Shown here one piece after another: positions 24,471 to 32,007 of a DNA stretch of 64,000 bases; the stretch's first letter is position 1; the number at the start of each line of letters is the position of its first letter. The notes under the pieces are model-generated. The model had not been told where the DNA came from. It did no database searches and saw nothing but the letters and a program-made list of their open reading frames with translations. Location: NCBI RefSeq assembly GCF_027922145.1, contig NZ_BSFC01000039.1:49108-113107 (forward strand). The letters are read 5' to 3'. Made by a program: the position numbers and the translations under genes. The DNA is from Novosphingobium resinovorum (GTDB taxonomy: Bacteria > Pseudomonadota > Alphaproteobacteria > Sphingomonadales > Sphingomonadaceae).

Positions 24471-24751
24471 GGAAATGATGGGCCTTCTCGTGTCGCGTGT
24501 CGGACGGCGAATCGTGTGCCGACCGGGCCTGACGCGCATGACGGTATGATCCGCAGCCTGCGCGCAGGCGGATGCGGGCGGTTAGCAATAAAGCGAAGCG
24601 CTGGCAACGCGGGCTTCCCGCGCCTCCCCCACTGTGTCTGGGCTAGATAGGGCGCGCACGCCTTCGTTCAAGCGAGTGGACAACGCGATGAAAAACTATG
24701 CCGGAGGCGCTTGCGCATCCCGAAAGACCTGCCTATAGGCCGCGCTCCGGT

Positions 24752-24828
24752 CGGGACGTAGCGCAGCCTGGTAGCGCATCACACTGGGGGTGTGGGGGTC
24801 GGAGGTTCGAATCCTCTCGTCCCGACCA
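24752..24828 (+). tRNA. tRNA-Pro (anticodon GGG)
   Basis: A 77-base cloverleaf with acceptor arms CGGGACG and CGTCCCG, discriminator A and an encoded CCA. The anticodon stem TCACA/TGTGG closes the loop CTGGGGG, which places GGG at positions 34-36. The T arm has GGTTCGAATCC. It reads CCC (and CCU by wobble) proline codons. Confidence 0.95.
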
Positions 24829-24831
24829 ATC

Positions 24832-24872
24832 AAAAACGCCGTCTCCTGCTTCATGCGGGAGACGGCGTTTTT
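24832..24872 (+). terminator. Strong rho-independent terminator after tRNA-Pro(GGG)
   Basis: Perfect 15-base arms AAAAACGCCGTCTCC (24832-24846) and GGAGACGGCGTTTTT (24858-24872) surround an 11-base loop, with a T run on the plus strand. It begins 3 bases past the tRNA CCA end. Confidence 0.93.
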
Positions 24873-24990
24873 CGTTCCGGCAACGATCATGGGGCCATGA
24901 CATTAGCCGTCATCGGCTCCCCGTACTTGACCAGATAGCCTTGCGCAGCCATCCCGGACACCTTCCATGGTCTGACATGTCGGGGTGAAC

Positions 24991-25347
24991 ATGAAGCTCT
25001 CACTTGCAGTCGCCGCCTTCGGGCTGTCCGCCTTCGCGACCTCTGCTGCGATGGCGCAGACCGCGTCGTGCTATCGCCTCGGCAATGTCGCATCGTGCAC
25101 GACCACCCGGACCATGGGCGACAATCCGGCCCAGCAGCGATACTCGGGCTTTCAAGAAGTCGAGCGCCTGCGCGACAAGAACGAGGAGCGCGAGGCGGTC
25201 CGTCAGGAACAGGGTCTGCGCGAGGAAGTCGGCGCGCTGATCGCTGACGGCAAGTGCGCGGAGGCGCGAAAGGCGGCGCTCAGGGCCGGAGATTTCGCGC
25301 TGGCGAAAGAAGCCGGTTCGATGTGCCAGCCTGCGCAGCGGCGCTAA
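24991..25347 (+). CDS. Small exported hypothetical protein
   Basis: The 118-residue product starts MKLSLAVAAFGLSAFATSAAMAQ, a clear signal peptide, and continues as a small periplasmic protein with four Cys residues (two in SCYRLGNVASC, then KCAEAR and MCQPAQ). The charged helix RLRDKNEEREAVRQEQGLREEV lies in the centre. A GTG at 24985 is also in frame, but the ATG starts the signal peptide. I recognise no family. Confidence 0.65.
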   Translation: MKLSLAVAAFGLSAFATSAAMAQTASCYRLGNVASCTTTRTMGDNPAQQRYSGFQEVERLRDKNEEREAVRQEQGLREEVGALIADGKCAEARKAALRAGDFALAKEAGSMCQPAQRR

Positions 25348-25433
25348 CCCAGCGCTCGCGCCCAAGAATTCATTTTCCTACACGAACCGATATGGTCATT
25401 TGAAAGCGGGTCACTTTTACAAAGGATCCTGCC

Positions 25434-25847
25434 ATGGCCCTCCTCGATTCGCTGCTCGGCCCCGTCACCCGCATCATCGACAAGGTCGTCCCCGACCCGG
25501 AGGCGCGTGATCGCGCCAAGCTGGAACTGCTGAAGCTCGAGAACACACAGGAACTCGAAATGCTGCAGGCCAGCCTTTCGGCCATAGTCGCCGAAGCCAA
25601 CAGCGCCGATCCCTGGACCAGCCGCGCGCGGCCGAGCTTTCTTTACGTGATGTACCTCGTGATCCTCTGGGCCTTGCCGATGGGCGTGGTCGCGGCGTTC
25701 AATCCGGGGCTCGCCAAGGCCATCGGCGCGGGGATGAACGGCTATCTCGCGGGGATTCCGGAACCGCTCTACGCACTCTTCGGCACCGGCTACCTCGGCT
25801 ATTCGGCGATGCGCCAGTGGGGCAAGACCAAGGGCTCCGACCGGTAA
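25434..25847 (+). CDS. Gene-transfer-agent-type holin (3TM holin family)
   Basis: The 137-residue protein has a charged helical N-terminus (IIDKVVPDPEARDRAKLELLKLENTQ) and then SADPWTSRARPSFLYVMYLVIL, followed by about three membrane helices. This layout, and the WTSRARPS segment in particular, matches the holin family described for release of gene transfer agents. The usual role is to open the inner membrane so that an endolysin reaches the wall. No GTA structural gene or endolysin is next to it here, so it is either an outlying part of a GTA system or used otherwise. It is followed 35 bases on by a lipoprotein gene. Confidence 0.82.
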   Translation: MALLDSLLGPVTRIIDKVVPDPEARDRAKLELLKLENTQELEMLQASLSAIVAEANSADPWTSRARPSFLYVMYLVILWALPMGVVAAFNPGLAKAIGAGMNGYLAGIPEPLYALFGTGYLGYSAMRQWGKTKGSDR

Positions 25848-25882
25848 GCGAAACGCTAACGCTTTCGCGCTATCCTGCGCAC

Positions 25883-26230
25883 ATGATCGTGCGCTCCATC
25901 CTTCACCGTCCGCTCGGCAAGGCCCTCCTCGGCCTTGCGGGGCTTTTTTCGCTCGCGAGTTGCAGCCAACCGCCTGCACCCGCACCGACCGAGAACTCCG
26001 CCGAGGACGCGGCCGCAGAAGCCAAGGCCCGCGCCAGGGCCGAGCGCGAGGCGAAGCTCGCCGCCTTCTACGGCGGCGACGCCCCTGCAAGCGAAGAAGC
26101 CCCGAAAAAGGAAGATGCATCGGGCAATTCCCCGCCGCCCGCCGCAGCGCCGCCTCCCCCGGCGCCCCCGGCACCCAGCGTCGGCAGCGCGCCGGCCGCG
26201 CCCGATCCCGGCATCGGCAAGGTTGAATGA
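25883..26230 (+). CDS. Proline/alanine-rich lipoprotein
   Basis: The 115-residue product has a signal sequence ending in the lipobox LASC (lipidated Cys at about residue 27). A low-complexity region rich in Ala, Glu and Pro follows, with PPPAAAPPPPAPPAP near the end, as expected of a wall-spanning tether. The ATG at 25883 is set by the signal peptide; the frame is open upstream into the holin gene. The stop lies in the first copy of a 17-base tandem repeat. Function is unknown. Confidence 0.65.
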   Translation: MIVRSILHRPLGKALLGLAGLFSLASCSQPPAPAPTENSAEDAAAEAKARARAEREAKLAAFYGGDAPASEEAPKKEDASGNSPPPAAAPPPPAPPAPSVGSAPAAPDPGIGKVE

Positions 26231-26252
26231 CACGCCAAGGTTGAATGACACG
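26218..26252 (+). repeat. Tandem 17-base repeat at a gene end
   Basis: CAAGGTTGAATGACACG occurs at 26218-26234 and again at 26236-26252, a period of 18 bases. The stop codon of the lipoprotein gene is in the first copy, so a recent small duplication extended the 3' untranslated end. Confidence 0.8.
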
Positions 26253-26340
26253 GGGCGCCGTCCGGCTTGCACCCTGCGCAGGGCCCGCTAAACCTCGCGC
26301 CACACAACGCGCGCTGCATTGGCGGAAGGTATCCAAGTCC

Positions 26341-26778
26341 ATGACGGAAAAGCTGGTCTACGTGCTCAATGGCCCCAACCTCAACCGGCTGGGCAAGCGC
26401 GAACCGGCGATCTACGGATCGCAGACCCTCGATGACATCGGCGCGATGCTCGAGGAACGCGGCAAAGCGCTGGGCATCACTATCGTGCTCTTCCAGTCCA
26501 ACCACGAAGGCGACCTCGTCGACTGGCTGCACGAGGCCGAGGACGCGGGCGCCCACGCGGTGCTGCTGAACGCCGGGGCCTATACGCATACATCGGTGGC
26601 GCTGCTCGACGCGATCCGCGCGATCACCGCGCCGGTGATCGAGGTCCACCTCTCCAACCCGCACACGCGCGAGGACTTCCGGCACACGTCATGGGTCGGC
26701 ATGGCGGCCAAGGGCACGATCGCCGGGTTCGGCGCGCAAAGCTACATGCTGGCGCTGGAGGCTGCTGCGGGGCTTTGA
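26341..26778 (+). CDS. aroQ: Type II 3-dehydroquinate dehydratase
   Basis: The 145-residue enzyme catalyses the third step of the shikimate pathway, dehydroquinate to dehydroshikimate, as a dodecamer. The N-terminus VLNGPNLNRLGKREPAIYGS contains the catalytic Arg20 and Tyr25; QSNHEGDLVD and EVHLSN (His103) complete the active site. The start is fixed at 26341 by the family N-terminus, although the frame is open to 26245. Confidence 0.97.
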   Translation: MTEKLVYVLNGPNLNRLGKREPAIYGSQTLDDIGAMLEERGKALGITIVLFQSNHEGDLVDWLHEAEDAGAHAVLLNAGAYTHTSVALLDAIRAITAPVIEVHLSNPHTREDFRHTSWVGMAAKGTIAGFGAQSYMLALEAAAGL

Positions 26779-26791
26779 GCGGCAGCACGAT

Positions 26792-26923
26792 CGTCATCCC
26801 AGCGAAGGCTGGGGCCGCTATGACCATGTTACGCCCTATCGGCAGGGCAGCGCGGATTTTGCGGGGTCTTGCAGATAGCGCGCGCTCTGACGAGAGCGGT
26901 CCCAGCCTTCGCTGGGATGACGG
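26792..26923. repeat. Palindromic element, copy 2 of the ~132-bp family
   Basis: The ends CGTCATCCCAGCGAAGGCTG and the complementary right end (to 26923) match copy 1 at 5116-5248, and the interior shares CCGCTATG, CGCCCTATCG and AGCGGTCCCAGCC in the same order. It lies directly after aroQ. No gene is inside it. Confidence 0.82.
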
Positions 26924-26948
26924 GCGCTATGAAGGCGACTTCGGTACG

Positions 26949-27434
26949 TCACTCCTTGCAGTGACGCAATTCCCCCCGGCCATCGCGAACCGCAACGATC
27001 CGGTGCACCGACACGCCCAGCGGATCGACCGCATCGGGCAGCGCAACAAGGCAAATACCCTGCCCGGTAAGATTGAGGAGCGCCTTGCGCACATCCTCGG
27101 TGGTCGCCTGCTGCGCCAATCCCGCGATGACGAAACCCGGACGCTTGCCGCGCGGTTCTGCTGGCAACATATGCCCGTGAAGATCGGCAATCGGCTTGCC
27201 CTGCACCAACCAGCGGTCGGCAGCGGCGTCATAGAACGGCGCGGCGTCAATGTCCGCACGCGTGATGCCTGCCGCCACTGAACCTCGCCCGTAGTCGCTG
27301 CTGTCGGCGAGTTGGAAAGCCGCTGTATTCTGCGCATCGCCGCGCGGCCAGAACCACCAGGCGTTCGCCGCCACCAGCAACGCCACCGCCGCTACCAGCA
27401 GCGGCGTACGCTTCGACCGTCCCGTCACGCGCAT
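26949..27434 (-). CDS. Membrane-anchored hypothetical protein
   Basis: The 161-residue protein has a basic N-terminus (RSKRTP) and one helix (LLVAAVALLVAANAWWFW), then an exported part of about 125 residues. That part contains DLHGHMLPAEPRGKRPGFVIAG and ends TTEDVRKALLNLTGQGICLVALPD...CKE. The last segment loosely recalls the periplasmic end of ExbD-type proteins, but this is too weak for an assignment. It is 10 bases downstream of the Lrp-type regulator on the same strand, so the two may be co-transcribed. Confidence 0.6.
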   Translation of the reverse strand: MRVTGRSKRTPLLVAAVALLVAANAWWFWPRGDAQNTAAFQLADSSDYGRGSVAAGITRADIDAAPFYDAAADRWLVQGKPIADLHGHMLPAEPRGKRPGFVIAGLAQQATTEDVRKALLNLTGQGICLVALPDAVDPLGVSVHRIVAVRDGRGELRHCKE

Positions 27435-27444
27435 CGCTCCAACC

Positions 27445-27909
27445 TCAGCCCAGCGGAACGCCCGGGATGCTCTTGGCCGTGCGGATCGTCAGCGAGGTCT
27501 TGACGCTGTCCACGTTGGGCGCGGGCGTCAGCTTGCTGGTGAGGAATTCCTGGAAGCTCTGCAGATCGCGGCTGACGATCTTCAGGATGAAGTCGATCTC
27601 GCCGTTGAGCATGTGGCACTCGCGCACTTCGGGCAGGCCCTTCATGTGGTCCTCGAAGGCGCGCAGCGATTCCTCGGCCTGGCTCTTGAGGCTGACCAGC
27701 GCGAAGACGGTGATCGTGAAGCCCAGCTTCGACGCGTCGAGATCGGCGTGATAGCCCTGGATCACGCCCGCTTCCTCGAGGCTGCGCACGCGGCGCAGGC
27801 ACGGCGGCGCGGTCAGACCCACGCGCTGGGCGAGTTCGACATTGGTGATGCGACCTTCCGCCTGCAATTCCGCCAGCAGGCGACGGTCGATTTCATCGAG
27901 ATTGATCAT
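27445..27909 (-). CDS. Lrp/AsnC family transcriptional regulator
   Basis: The 154-residue protein has the family's N-terminal helix-turn-helix (DEIDRRLLAELQAEGRITNVELAQRVGLTAPPCLRRVRSLEE is the region, residues 5-47). A C-terminal ligand-binding RAM domain follows (FALVSLKSQ..., HMLNGEIDFILKIV). Such proteins form octamers, sense amino acids and often control their own gene or amino acid metabolism. A perfect TGTTGCAACA palindrome at 27945-27954, 36 bases upstream, may be its own operator. The target genes cannot be told from the window. Confidence 0.93.
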   Translation of the reverse strand: MINLDEIDRRLLAELQAEGRITNVELAQRVGLTAPPCLRRVRSLEEAGVIQGYHADLDASKLGFTITVFALVSLKSQAEESLRAFEDHMKGLPEVRECHMLNGEIDFILKIVSRDLQSFQEFLTSKLTPAPNVDSVKTSLTIRTAKSIPGVPLG

Positions 27910-28162
27910 TCAAATTCCCCAGGCACACGCCTCTCGCTTCGCCTTGTTGCAACATCTACATCGAAAATGCGAGCGCGCCGTAATATTATTAGCCCATAGC
28001 GTAATCGTCCCGCTTTGCAACGGCCGAAACTCGGCTCTTTCGATCCCGACGCACTTTGCTACGAAAAAGCGACCCGGTGTTTTCCTTATGGTAAACATCA
28101 CGCGGGCATAGGACCGAATCTGCCACGTAACCCGAGGCGCGCCTTTCGCGTCTGGAGATGGA
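27910..28162. promoter_or_regulatory. Divergent promoter region with a TGTTGCAACA palindrome
   Basis: This 253-base gap separates the Lrp-type regulator (minus) from the kinase-like gene (plus). It contains the perfect 10-base palindrome at 27945-27954 and an AT-richer stretch around 27980-28000 (GTAATATTATTAG). No open frame or RNA gene is evident. It should hold both promoters; exact elements were not resolved. Confidence 0.45.
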
Positions 28163-30019
28163 ATGCATTTCGACGATCGCCTTGCCACGGTCCTGCGCCT
28201 CCCGTCCTCGGGGGACAGTCTCGCGCGGATCCAGTTCAGGCAGCTCATCGACATTCTCGGACGTGCGACCGATTCGCAGGAGACGGGCGAGACGGTCGAA
28301 GCCGCCTACGCTCGGCTCGATCAACTCGGCAGAGAACTTCCCGCGGCCGAGCGCGTAAGACTGCTTCGTGGGCCGTTGCAGCCGATGACGAACCCGCGGC
28401 TGCTGAAATGGTTGGCCGACGCCGAACCCGACGTCGCCTGCGCCGGGATTGCCTCTGCGGACCTCGATGATGCGGCGTGGCTCGGACTCATCCCGCGCCT
28501 TCCGGTCCGCGCTCGCGGCATCCTGCGCCACCGCCGCGACTTGTCGCCACGGGTCAATGCTCTGCTGGAACAACTCGGCGTGTACGATCGCGGGCTGCCT
28601 GCGGGCCCGGCCGACCCACATCCGGAGGATTCTCTGCCAGAGCCCCAATCGCGCCTCCAGCGACCCACGGGCAACATCGCCGTCGATCAGGACATGTCGG
28701 ATGATGTACTTGAACTACTCGATATGGCGGATGCGCCGCCACCGCCGACTTCCTTGAGCGAATGGGCCCGCGCGCGCGCGGCTCAGCAGCACAAGGACCT
28801 GCAGCACAAGGTCGCCACCGCCCCCGCGTCCAGCCCTCGCGAAGCTGGAATCGGGGCGATCGTCCGGCGCATCGAGGAATTTCGAAAGGCTCGCGAGGCC
28901 AAGGGGCCGCCCGAAATCCATGCAGATTCGCCACGCCTGCCGCTGGGCGACACGACCATCCTCGCAACCCAGCGACTTGCTACCGCCATCGACTTCACCA
29001 CCGGGCTTGAAGGACGCATCGACTGGGCGGATGGCCCACATGCGCCGTCCGTGGTCGGACTTTCGCTCGGCACGCATGATCCGCAAGCCGCGCAGATATC
29101 TCATGCCATGGAGCACTGCCTGCCTCTGCGCGAGACCCGAATCATCATCACCGGTGCGCCTGCCGTTAGCGGCCCTTGGCAAATCGATGCCATCGCCCGC
29201 TTCGAACATGGCCGCTTCGCCGGATACTGCGGCCGCCTTCGTCGCCTTGCTGCCCCTGCGGAAGCTCTCGCAGCGCCGGTCGCCGCTCATGCAGAGGCCG
29301 ATCGCATGCGCGAAGTTCTTCACGAGTTACGCACGCCCGCCAATGCAATCCAGGTAGCGGCCGAGATCATTCAGCAGCAACTCTACGGCCCGGCCCCGCA
29401 CGAGTACCGCGCGCTGGCGGCCGCCATCGCCGGCGACTGCGCGCATATTCTGGCTGGCTTCGAGGAACTCGACCGGCTGGTGAAGCTCGAATCGGGTGCG
29501 ATGCGGCTCGAGGACGGCGAGTGCGATCTTGCTCGGGTACTTGCCCAGACCATCGTGCGCCTGCGTGCCTGGACCGAGCCGCGCGGCAGTGGGTTTTCGA
29601 TGCTCGCCGATCCCTCGGCAACGACATTGCCGGTGCGCATAGCCCGGCCCGAAGTGGAACGACTGGTTTGGCGGCTGTTCGCCGCCCTCGCCGGATCGAC
29701 TCTACCGGGTGAAACGCTCGACTTGCGCTGGAATCAACGTACCGATCCAAAATCTGCGATGATCGAGCTTTCAGTTGCGCTGCCCGCGGTTCTGGCCGAG
29801 CGCGCGCCGGAAGCGCTTTTTGATCCTGTCGCCGGCGAACGCGGCCAATCGCTTGCTGCAGGCATGTTCGGTATTGGCTTCACTCTGCGCCTTGCCGCAG
29901 CAGAAGCCGCGGCGGCCGGCGGCTCGCTGCAACGTGTAACAAACAACCTTCACCTGTCGCTGCCTACCTTGACCGAGCGGGCCACACACAATAGCACTTC
30001 GGCAACTTTTTCGCAGTAA
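28163..30019 (+). CDS. Cytosolic histidine-kinase-like protein with degenerate ATPase domain
   Basis: The 618-residue protein has no membrane segment. Residues 1 to about 240 are helical and unassigned, with a Pro-rich linker near 155-200. About 290-370 may be a PAS- or GAF-like sensor fold. Residues about 378-445 are a HisKA dimerisation domain with the phospho-acceptor box HELRTPANAIQ (His387). The C-terminal catalytic domain is abnormal: the N-box Asn and the DxGxG motif are not seen, and only a weak GMFGIGFTLRLA remains in place of the G2 box. It may thus be a pseudokinase or scaffold that accepts phosphate from elsewhere. A polysaccharide deacetylase gene follows within 10 bases. Confidence 0.75.
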   Translation: MHFDDRLATVLRLPSSGDSLARIQFRQLIDILGRATDSQETGETVEAAYARLDQLGRELPAAERVRLLRGPLQPMTNPRLLKWLADAEPDVACAGIASADLDDAAWLGLIPRLPVRARGILRHRRDLSPRVNALLEQLGVYDRGLPAGPADPHPEDSLPEPQSRLQRPTGNIAVDQDMSDDVLELLDMADAPPPPTSLSEWARARAAQQHKDLQHKVATAPASSPREAGIGAIVRRIEEFRKAREAKGPPEIHADSPRLPLGDTTILATQRLATAIDFTTGLEGRIDWADGPHAPSVVGLSLGTHDPQAAQISHAMEHCLPLRETRIIITGAPAVSGPWQIDAIARFEHGRFAGYCGRLRRLAAPAEALAAPVAAHAEADRMREVLHELRTPANAIQVAAEIIQQQLYGPAPHEYRALAAAIAGDCAHILAGFEELDRLVKLESGAMRLEDGECDLARVLAQTIVRLRAWTEPRGSGFSMLADPSATTLPVRIARPEVERLVWRLFAALAGSTLPGETLDLRWNQRTDPKSAMIELSVALPAVLAERAPEALFDPVAGERGQSLAAGMFGIGFTLRLAAAEAAAAGGSLQRVTNNLHLSLPTLTERATHNSTSATFSQ

Positions 30020-30029
30020 TCCCTTGGTG

Positions 30030-31058
30030 ATGCGACGCAGAGGGAAAGACTTTTTGCCAGTTCCGAACCTTCTGCAGCCGCCCGGCAGGCAGGCCTTCGC
30101 CGCATTCTGCCACGACTTTGGCCAGCGCTTCATCGTCACCGTCGATACCGAAGAGGAATTCGACTGGTCGGCTCCGCTCGACCGCAAGGCGCACAGCGTC
30201 GTCGCCGTACCCGCCCTGCGCAAATTCCAGCAATTCTGCGAAGGGTTCGGTGTTGTCCCGTCCTACCTCATCGACTGGCCGGTCGCGGATTCCGCCTTCG
30301 CCCCCGAAGCGATCGGCGATGCGGTTTTATCTGGGCGTGCCGAAGTCGGCGTCCAGCTTCACCCTTGGGTAAACCCGCCGTTCGTCGAGGATGTCAACGA
30401 ACTCAACAGCTACGCGGGTAATCTGCCCTTCGAACTGGAACGCGAAAAGCTGCACACCCTGCGTGACCGGATCGAAAGCGCCTTCGGCACGCCCCCGCGC
30501 ATCTACCGCGCCGGCCGCTACGGCCTCGGCACGCGCACGGCAGAAATCCTTCTCGAATGCGGCATAGCCATCGATACCTCGGTACGGGCGCGCTTCGACT
30601 ATAGCGGTACCGGCGGCCCCAATTATCGCGAGCATCCGCTCCACCCCTACTGGGTCGGCAAGGAGCGCGAACTTCTCGAATTGCCGCTCACCACCGTATA
30701 TTGGGGGCCGTTGCGGCAGGTCGGCAATGTCATCTACCCGCACTTGTGGCGCGCCCCGACAATGCGCGGTGTCCTCGCGCGCGCAGGCCTGCTGGAACGC
30801 ATCCCCCTAACGCCTGAGGGCATCACCGCGGAGGAAGCACTGCGCGGCGTTGATATCGCCATCGATGAGGGCCTACCGGTACTTGTGTTCTCGTTCCACA
30901 GCCCGTCGCTGGCTACGGGCCACACGCCCTATGTGCGAAGCGAAGCAGATCTCGACGCGCTCTACGACTGGTGGCGCACACTGTTCACGCACCTCGCGCG
31001 ACGAGGTGTGAAGCCGACAAGTGTGCATGAAATCATGAACAGTGTGCAACGCGGATAG
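30030..31058 (+). CDS. WalW-type polysaccharide deacetylase family protein
   Basis: The 342-residue protein belongs to the NodB-homology carbohydrate esterase superfamily. It has VTVDTEEEFDW for the first catalytic and metal motif, VGVQLHPWVNPPF for the histidine motif, IYRAGRYGLG, and a distal VFSFHSPSL. The expected reaction is metal-dependent removal of N- or O-acetyl groups from a glycan; the substrate is unknown. Similar proteins are annotated WalW and linked to surface polysaccharide loci. No signal peptide is visible. TTG, GTG and ATG starts lie at 30024, 30027 and 30030; the ATG is used. It is coupled to the kinase-like gene upstream. Confidence 0.82.
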   Translation: MRRRGKDFLPVPNLLQPPGRQAFAAFCHDFGQRFIVTVDTEEEFDWSAPLDRKAHSVVAVPALRKFQQFCEGFGVVPSYLIDWPVADSAFAPEAIGDAVLSGRAEVGVQLHPWVNPPFVEDVNELNSYAGNLPFELEREKLHTLRDRIESAFGTPPRIYRAGRYGLGTRTAEILLECGIAIDTSVRARFDYSGTGGPNYREHPLHPYWVGKERELLELPLTTVYWGPLRQVGNVIYPHLWRAPTMRGVLARAGLLERIPLTPEGITAEEALRGVDIAIDEGLPVLVFSFHSPSLATGHTPYVRSEADLDALYDWWRTLFTHLARRGVKPTSVHEIMNSVQRG

Positions 31059-31138
31059 AACCGCGCTTGCGTCATACGCATTGCCAAGCTAACGGGCTTG
31101 GCACCCGGCCATCGTCGATGGGGTCGGGTCCGGCACGG

Positions 31139-31214
31139 GGGCCTGTAGCTCAGCGGTTAGAGCTGGCCGCTCATAACGGCTAGGTCGCGGGTTCGAATCC
31201 TGCCGGGCCCACCA
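31139..31214 (+). tRNA. tRNA-Ile2 (anticodon CAU, lysidine type)
   Basis: A 76-base cloverleaf with acceptor arms GGGCCTG and CGGGCCC, discriminator A and encoded CCA. The anticodon loop is CTCATAA. A CAU anticodon could mean methionine, but the arm GGCCG-CTCATAA-CGGCT followed by AGGTCGC matches bacterial tRNA-Ile2, whose C34 is changed to lysidine by TilS to read AUA. It should be checked against the elongator Met tRNA. Confidence 0.85.
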
Positions 31215-31260
31215 TTCGCCGGTTGCTGCCTTTCCGGCAGCAGCATCGACAACCCCAGGT

Positions 31261-31337
<77 letters not shown>

Positions 31338-31359
31338 ACTCATAACGTCTCAGCGCAGC

Positions 31360-31608
31360 TCATACCGCTCCAAATTGTCCTAAACTTCCGGTGGCTTGCA
31401 AGGCCAACCATGGCCGCTGGGCAGGAAACAGTGAGTGCTGCCAAATTTCGTCGTCACTTTCTCCCCACGCACTGCAGCGCGCCGATATCCGATAGCGCTG
31501 CGGGAAATGTGGTCGCCTCCATTTTTGTGTAGAGCGTGCCACGAGACATTCCCATACGCTCGAGAACAGCGGGAAGCCTGAGCAAACGGTCTGCGTACCT
31601 GCATCCAT
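31360..31608 (-). pseudogene. Broken AlpA-family (phage/island) regulator
   Basis: The minus strand has a strong AGGAGG site (31616-31621) ahead of an ATG at 31608, but the reading frame is broken. Shortly after the start, a different frame reads RLLRLPAVLERMGMSRGTLY...TFP, the winged-helix core of AlpA-type regulators of prophages and genomic islands. The first frame then supplies SAWGESDDEIW, matching the family's C-terminal 'GWRESEIDAW'. At least two frameshifts are therefore needed to restore it. It sits 23 bases past tRNA-Pro(UGG), the usual place for an integrated element. The remaining DNA from 31609 to 31880 is AT-richer and shows no gene. Confidence 0.75.
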
Positions 31609-31882
31609 AGCGCAACCTCCTGCGTGTTCGGCGATAGACGCCAACTCCTTCGAAGATGAATGCTTAAAGCTTGAATAACAGCAGCAAGCGGACGCAAATA
31701 TACTCAACGTCAATTGATGACCGTCGCTAGTTCTAAAATGATATAAAAATCTCAGCTTATATCCACTGTTATGAGGGAAGTTCGGTGTACGAGCCACTGG
31801 AGCGGTCCCCACTCATTCCGGGCATATCCGCTAGAGCTGAAGTAGTTGGCGTACTCGGTGGTGCTTGAACAGATCGACGAGT

Positions 31883-31900
31883 CTGTCAATCAGGTTCCAC
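31883..31900 (+). promoter_or_regulatory. Candidate Pho box upstream of the TonB receptor operon
   Basis: CTGTCAA and GTTCCAC are spaced by TCAG, the 7-4-7 layout of a PhoB box. The first half matches the consensus (CTGTCAT) at 6 of 7 positions, the second at 4 of 7. It lies 108 bases before the receptor ATG. The match is moderate and matters mainly because a PstS-like gene is in the operon. Confidence 0.3.
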
Positions 31901-32007
31901 AGCCGTGCCTTCCAGCCTCCCGACGGCACCTCTAAAATCTTGCAATCAATTCGCAGTAGCAATATGTGCGCCGCACAATCGAGATCACCCTCGGGGAGCA
32001 CCACATA

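Noticed and set aside
22353..24650. Plus-strand open frame of 765 codons across secD and yajC
   Set aside because: Spans several true minus-strand genes and their gaps and has a His/Arg/Asp-rich shadow composition.
31139..31214. Elongator tRNA-Met reading of the CAU tRNA
   Set aside because: The anticodon arm and the following variable region match tRNA-Ile2 better than elongator Met; a comparison with the other CAU tRNAs of the genome would settle it.
31360..31812. Minus-strand 150-codon frame as one intact gene
   Set aside because: The N-terminal half has no resemblance to a protein, and the AlpA match needs two frames, so it is better described as a pseudogene from 31608.
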